Shown: positions 60,051 through 64,000 of the stretch, one piece after another
How the letters are laid out: every line of letters begins with the position of its first letter
How positions within the stretch are numbered: position 1 is the stretch's first letter
Assembly: GCF_046630445.1 (NCBI RefSeq)
Contig: NC_092341.1
Location: forward strand, 34,265,501 to 34,329,500
Length of the DNA: 64,000 nucleotides
Source: Rutidosis leptorrhynchoides
Lineage: Eukaryota; Streptophyta; Magnoliopsida; Asterales; Asteraceae
Direction: 5' to 3'
Notes under the pieces: generated by a model
The model's database searches: none
What the model saw: the letters and a program-made list of their open reading frames with translations, nothing else
Told to the model about the DNA's origin: nothing
Made by a program: the position numbers and the translations under genes

Positions 60051-60435
60051 CAACAACAACAACAAACAACAAAACCCAATACCACATGAGTGGTGTATGG
60101 GGGATGTGAGATGTAGACAATCCTTCTCCTATCCGAGAATAAAGACAAGTCATTTCTCCACCCAGAGTAGTGAAACACTCTCAAAAGTAGAGAAAGTCAT
60201 CCCTCTCTCTATTCGACGGATAAAGAGATTGCTTCCGAGTGGACCTCCGACTAATAAGTAGGAAAATATTTTTAAAAAAATAGTAAAATTAAATTAAAAA
60301 TAAAATTGAGACGCCATGAAAATGGTAGAATCAAATTTCCATGGGTTTTAAATCCTGCCTGGAATTCAATTTAGGCTCTAAACGGCAGTCAAGACGCCAA
60401 TAAATCGACGCTTGCTGTTGACTCAAAAATAGAGC
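60051..60435 (-). mobile_element. SINE-type insertion with 17-bp TSD and (TTG)n tail
   Basis: Flanked by agaaaaagagcaaccta at 60034-60050 and 60436-60452, a perfect 17-bp duplication. On the minus strand the insert ends in TTG repeats (caacaac at 60051 onward) preceded by acatctcacatcccccata, which I recall from the 3' end of widespread plant SINEs. The first ~185 bases (60250-60435) do not look like a tRNA head, so the element may be composite. The long TSD indicates target-primed reverse transcription. Confidence 0.75.
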
Positions 60436-60493
60436 AGAAAAAGAGCAACCTAGACATAGATAATCATACATTTGATGTTATAAAGCAGTTGAA

Positions 60494-60957
60494 TCAAAAC
60501 ATGGTCAATGGCTTCATAACTTGTAGCCAACAGAAACAAACACCAACAACAAATATCACAACTCGACTAGAGCTGGTTTTGATCGATGCCTCACTTTTAC
60601 GAGGAGTATGATTTATGTTTCCACCTCCGCTTCCTCTCCCACCTCTCCGTCCTTTTGCTAATGACACCATATCATTTTCCATGGATTCTCGATTAATATT
60701 TCTAGTTACCGTCTGTAACCCTGCATCACAAACCATAATATCCTTACTGAAGTACAAGTTTTTCATGCAATAGTACACATGTTTGATTTCATTAGGAATA
60801 AGGTTACATAAAACTTACCACGAGATTCTTGAAGTAGATCAACTAGGCTTTTTAAACGATCCACCGATGTATTTTCAAGGGCTAGTCTTGATGGGATAGA
60901 GGTTGAAAAGAGAAAGATGAATAGCCAACAAGGAATATTTAGCTTTGTTCTCTCCAT
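60494..60957 (-). CDS. Two-exon host gene: small secreted or membrane protein
   Basis: Exon 1 is 60819-60957 and exon 2 is 60494-60720, with a GT-AG intron of 98 bases (gtaagt donor, gatgcag acceptor) that keeps frame and gives 121 residues. The N-terminus is a clear signal peptide (basic MERTK, hydrophobic core WLFIFLFSTSI, likely cut near residue 26). It is followed by a short helix (VDRLKSLVDLLQESR), a Gly/Arg-rich GRRGGRGSGGG and a C-terminal hydrophobic segment (VVIFVVGVCFCWLQV) that could be a membrane anchor or GPI signal. A TATA box lies about 37 bases upstream. I do not recognise the family. This is the only gene in the window that looks like a host gene. Confidence 0.6.
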
Positions 60958-60993
60958 TTAGATTATATCACACAAGGCAAAAGTAACCGCACA

Positions 60994-61002
60994 CATATAT
61001 AA
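60994..61002 (-). promoter_or_regulatory. TATA box of the two-exon gene
   Basis: Minus-strand ttatatatg, 37 bases before the ATG at 60957, giving a very short 5' UTR. Distance and sequence fit a plant TATA element. Confidence 0.45.
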
Positions 61003-61639
61003 GCATGTAGGATGCTAATAGGGATCTATTCTGCTTCATCGCCTTTTTATTTACTTTTATTATAAGAAAGAAGATAACACAAAATCTTGACTTTATCTAT
61101 AACCTGATTGTGATACCAATAGGCACATATGCACTTTCAAAATTGGAAGTAAAAAGTCACTGTTAGGTAGTATCTGGTTCTGTTTTTGTTGTTGATGTGG
61201 GGGATGATATGATATTGATCCCTTTTTTTGTTGTTTATTAACACCAAAAATTTAAAGGGGGCATTTTGCAACCAAAACAAGCAGAGGATGGATTTCATGT
61301 ATGTAAAAGAATACGATACCCACTTTTCGAAGGGTAAACATGAAGCTACGAACGTTGTTCTATAATAAATCAAAAGATTTAAAGAATCGTTTTTCAGATT
61401 TGAAATCGGGTCCTACATGTTTCGACCTAAAAGGTATAATGGTGTTATGTTCGACTGCTTATATAAGTAAGAAGATTTCAGTTCTATAAGCAGTCGGATA
61501 CCTTTATAAACTAGTAACGATAAATTCATGCTTAACACCTGAATCAAACCAAAGACCTTTAGGAAGGCGACAAGTCTTTCAAACCTAAAACAACAGATCT
61601 GTTAAATGATCAATCTCCTCATTTGTTTCAGTTTGTTTA
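61003..61639. other. Upstream region, no gene seen
   Basis: Probable promoter side of the two-exon gene. A 78-codon minus-strand frame at 61137-61373 lacks any domain or splice context. A fold-like repeat gcagtcgga/cgactgctta lies near 61450 and 61490. Confidence 0.35.
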
Positions 61640-62153
61640 CTTTTGTTTGGTTGAGTAGCAGGTTAATGGAGTTGCTCAAATAGTTCCTGCTGGTGTTGGT
61701 GTTGTCAAGTTGTTCATATATGCAAACATAAAGCTGCAGGAGTCTAAAGCTTCATTTCTAAGTTATGAAGAAGGCCTAATCTCTTTGTGCACCATGTGTT
61801 TGTTAATCATGAATAATGCACCTGGTGTGGGGTTTAGGTTAATGAGCACACAGATGGGACATAGTTGAGATTAGGTGTCCATTTTCTGTTTATTACCAAA
61901 ACACCAAGTACATGGGCCATTTTAGTTATTATGCAAAAGTTATGCAAGTGCAGGGGTCTGTTTGTACTTTTTCATATCTAAAGATGTATAAATAGCTTAG
62001 GTGTTTTAGGGTTTCATTATTCAGGTTTCAATCTGTAATTCGTATACACCTTTCTCTCTATTGTTAAGTTTATGTTTGTGGTTTTTTGGTATAATTCTGA
62101 ATAATTTTGTGGTTGTTGATGAGTGATTATCTAAATCATTCATAGTTTGTTCA
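61640..62153 (+). repeat. Copia 5' LTR, start approximate
   Basis: The right edge (gtttgttca, 62153) is set by the adjoining PBS. The left edge is a guess from typical length. Confidence 0.55.
61987..61994 (+). promoter_or_regulatory. TATA box in Copia LTR
   Basis: tataaata, 160 bases before the LTR end, the usual place for an LTR promoter. Confidence 0.5.
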
Positions 62154-62165
62154 TGGTATCAGAGC
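62154..62165 (+). other. Copia primer-binding site
   Basis: tggtatcagagc immediately after the LTR. Confidence 0.82.
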
Positions 62166-62735
62166 GGGTGCTTGATTCGTGTTGTTCGTTTGAAATCCAA
62201 TTAGGGTTTCGCTGAAAGGTTATTCGGTTGGTGGTATTAGGGTTTCTGATCAAAAAGAAACCTGTGGTCGTTCTTTGATTCAATCATTTTGATCTGGAAC
62301 ATTAGGGTTTCAATTCAAAACCCTAATTTGTTATTGTTGAAGACGATTTACAAATCTTCTTATGGTTATTCTTCCGCTGTGAAATTGAAGGTTAAAGGAG
62401 GAGTACTCTGTGAGGAATTTTCTTCCTACCTGTGTTTGTAGCAAGTTCCTACGCGTAGGAGTTTCTGTGCTTACAGGAATTAACTGCCCCTACGTGTTAC
62501 ACTTGGCCTATAGCCAGGACTCCCTCTTTCTTTATTTGTTTAATTTCTTTAATTGTTTGTTTGATTAAGGAATTGCACTACACCCAACTCTTGAACCTTG
62601 ATCTTAAAGATTTCAAGGAAACCTGATCAAGTGTGGTGGTTCTTTAATCTTTGGTGTTCTTCTTGTTACTTGTTATTGTGATTAATATTTGGTAATTTGT
62701 TTGTTGGTTCTTGTTTGCTCTTGATTGTTGTTAAA

Positions 62736-62824
62736 ATGTCTGGGGATGAGGGTGAAGTATCTACTACCATGATAAGTAAATTGGATTTTGGTGATCCTCT
62801 TTACTTACATGCTAGTGATATTAG
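62736..62824 (+). pseudogene. Copia gag N-terminus, interrupted
   Basis: Starts MSGDEGEVSTTM and reaches DFGDPLYLHASDIS, the N-terminal pattern of plant Copia gag (DPLYLHxSD). The frame is broken after 29 codons by the Tekay LTR at 62825. Confidence 0.65.
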
Positions 62825-64000
62825 TGAAATGTCCCGTTCTTATTGATTAAAAAAGTTCCATATTAATTGATTTCGTTGCGAGGTTTTGACCTCTATATGA
62901 GACGTTTTTCAAAGACTGCATTCATTTTAAAAGAAACCATAACCTTTATTTCATCAATAAAGGTTTAAAAAGCTTTACGTAGATTATCAAATAATGATAA
63001 TCTAAAATATCCTGTTTACACACGACCATTACATAATGGTTTACAATACAAATATGTTACAACAAAATAAGTTTCTTGAATGCAGTTTTTACACAATATC
63101 ATACAAGCATGGACTCCAAATCTCATCCTTATTTAAGTATGCGACAGCGGAAGCTCTTAATATTCACCTGAGAATAAACATGCTTTAAACGTCAACAAAA
63201 ATGTTGGTGAGTTATAGGTTTAACCTATATATATCAAATCGTAACAATAGACCACAAGATTTCATATTTCAATACACATCCCATACATAGAGATAAAAAT
63301 CATTCATATGGTGAACACCTGGTAACCGACATTAACAAGATGCATATATAAGAATATCCCCATCATTCCGGGACACCCTTCGGATATGATATAAATTTCG
63401 AAGTACTAAAGCATCCGGTACTTTGGATGGGGTTTGTTAGGCCCAATAGATCTATCTTTAGGATTTGCGTCAATTAGGGTGTCTGTTCCCTAATTCTTAG
63501 ATTACCAGACTTAATAAAAAGGGGCATATTCGATTTCGATAATTCAACCATAGAATGTAGTTTCACGTACTTGTGTCTATTTTGTAAATCATTTATAAAA
63601 CCTGCATGTATTCTCATCCCAAAAATATTAGATTTTAAAAGTGGGACTATAACTCACTTTCATAGATTTTTACTTCGTCGGGAAGTAAGACTTGGCCACT
63701 GGTTGATTCACGAACCTATAACAATATATACATATATATCAAAGTATGTTCAAAATATATTTACAACACTTTTAATATATTTTGATGTTTTAAGTTTATT
63801 AAGTCAGCTGTCCTCGTTAGTAACCTACAACTAGTTGTCCACAGTTAGATATACAGAAATAAATCGATAAATATTATCTTGAATCAATCCACGACCCAGT
63901 GTATACGTATCTCAGTATTTATCACAACTCAAACTATACATATTTTGGAATCAACCTCAACCCTGTATAGCTAACTCCAACATTCACATATAGAGTGTAT
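62825..64000 (-). repeat. Tekay LTR, second copy of the 7834 family, cut by window end
   Basis: Begins tgaaatgtcccg and matches 7834-9009 with about a dozen differences (about 1%). Its left neighbour is Copia gag rather than an internal PPT or PBS, so this is the outer end of a minus-strand element (3' LTR) or a solo LTR. The left target would be attag (62820-62824); the right one is outside the window. Confidence 0.9.

Larger units (their letters stand above)
61640..62824 (+). mobile_element. Copia 5' end cut by a Tekay LTR
   Basis: An LTR with TATA box (61987-61994) ends at 62153, followed directly by PBS tggtatcagagc and a leader, then a Copia-like gag start at 62736. The element is interrupted at 62824 by the LTR at 62825; the rest would lie beyond that insertion, outside the window. 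The LTR start is not fixed (no partner LTR). Confidence 0.7.

Noticed and set aside
61137-61373. 78-codon minus-strand ORF upstream of the two-exon gene
   Set aside because: No domain, no splice context, compositional pattern of random AT-rich sequence.

Overview
The window looks like a repeat-rich intergenic stretch of a large AT-rich plant nuclear genome. I infer a eudicot, probably Asteraceae, from Tekay and Athila Ty3/Gypsy elements, Copia elements primed by tRNA-Met-like sites, an (AAC)n-tailed SINE and GT-AG introns. There are no bacterial features. Nearly everything is transposable element, much of it nested, and the boundaries can be set from TG..CA ends, 5-bp target duplications (TSDs), primer-binding sites (PBS) and polypurine tracts (PPT).

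Layout. 1-5364: right part of a minus-strand Tekay-like non-autonomous element (LTR 2681-5364) with a broken copy of a 148-codon ORF. 5365-6656: TE-derived coding fragment ending in a Helitron-like 3' terminus. 7757-28071: decayed minus-strand Copia element (TSD ggttg). A full-length, very young Tekay chromovirus (7834-20919, TSD cctgt, 3,250-bp LTRs) sits in its 3' LTR. 28256-57675: a solo LTR (TSD tgaat) split by two insertions. The first is a second solo LTR (28774-46661), itself split by an Athila element (30751-44096, TSD gtctc). The second is a very young non-autonomous Tekay relative (47114-56782, TSD attgg, 2,992-bp LTRs). 57930-60957: an orphan terminal exon, a Copia-like LTR, two SINE-type insertions and one probable two-exon host gene. 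61640-64000: a Copia 5' end whose gag is cut by another Tekay LTR.

How the parts relate. The 7834 Tekay element has an intact gag-pol and also two extra same-strand ORFs between its PBS and gag: an acidic repeat protein and an F-box protein of the At2g35280-like type. The non-autonomous elements at 1 and 47114 lack gag-pol but carry a different small ORF at the same place. All three share a leader of about 100 bp next to the PBS and a second internal copy of the PPT after the extra ORF(s). This suggests a helper/satellite family with a modular 5' accessory region, which is the most novel feature here. The Athila element is dead: one continuous frame is broken only by stop codons and two reverse-transcriptase catalytic aspartates are replaced.
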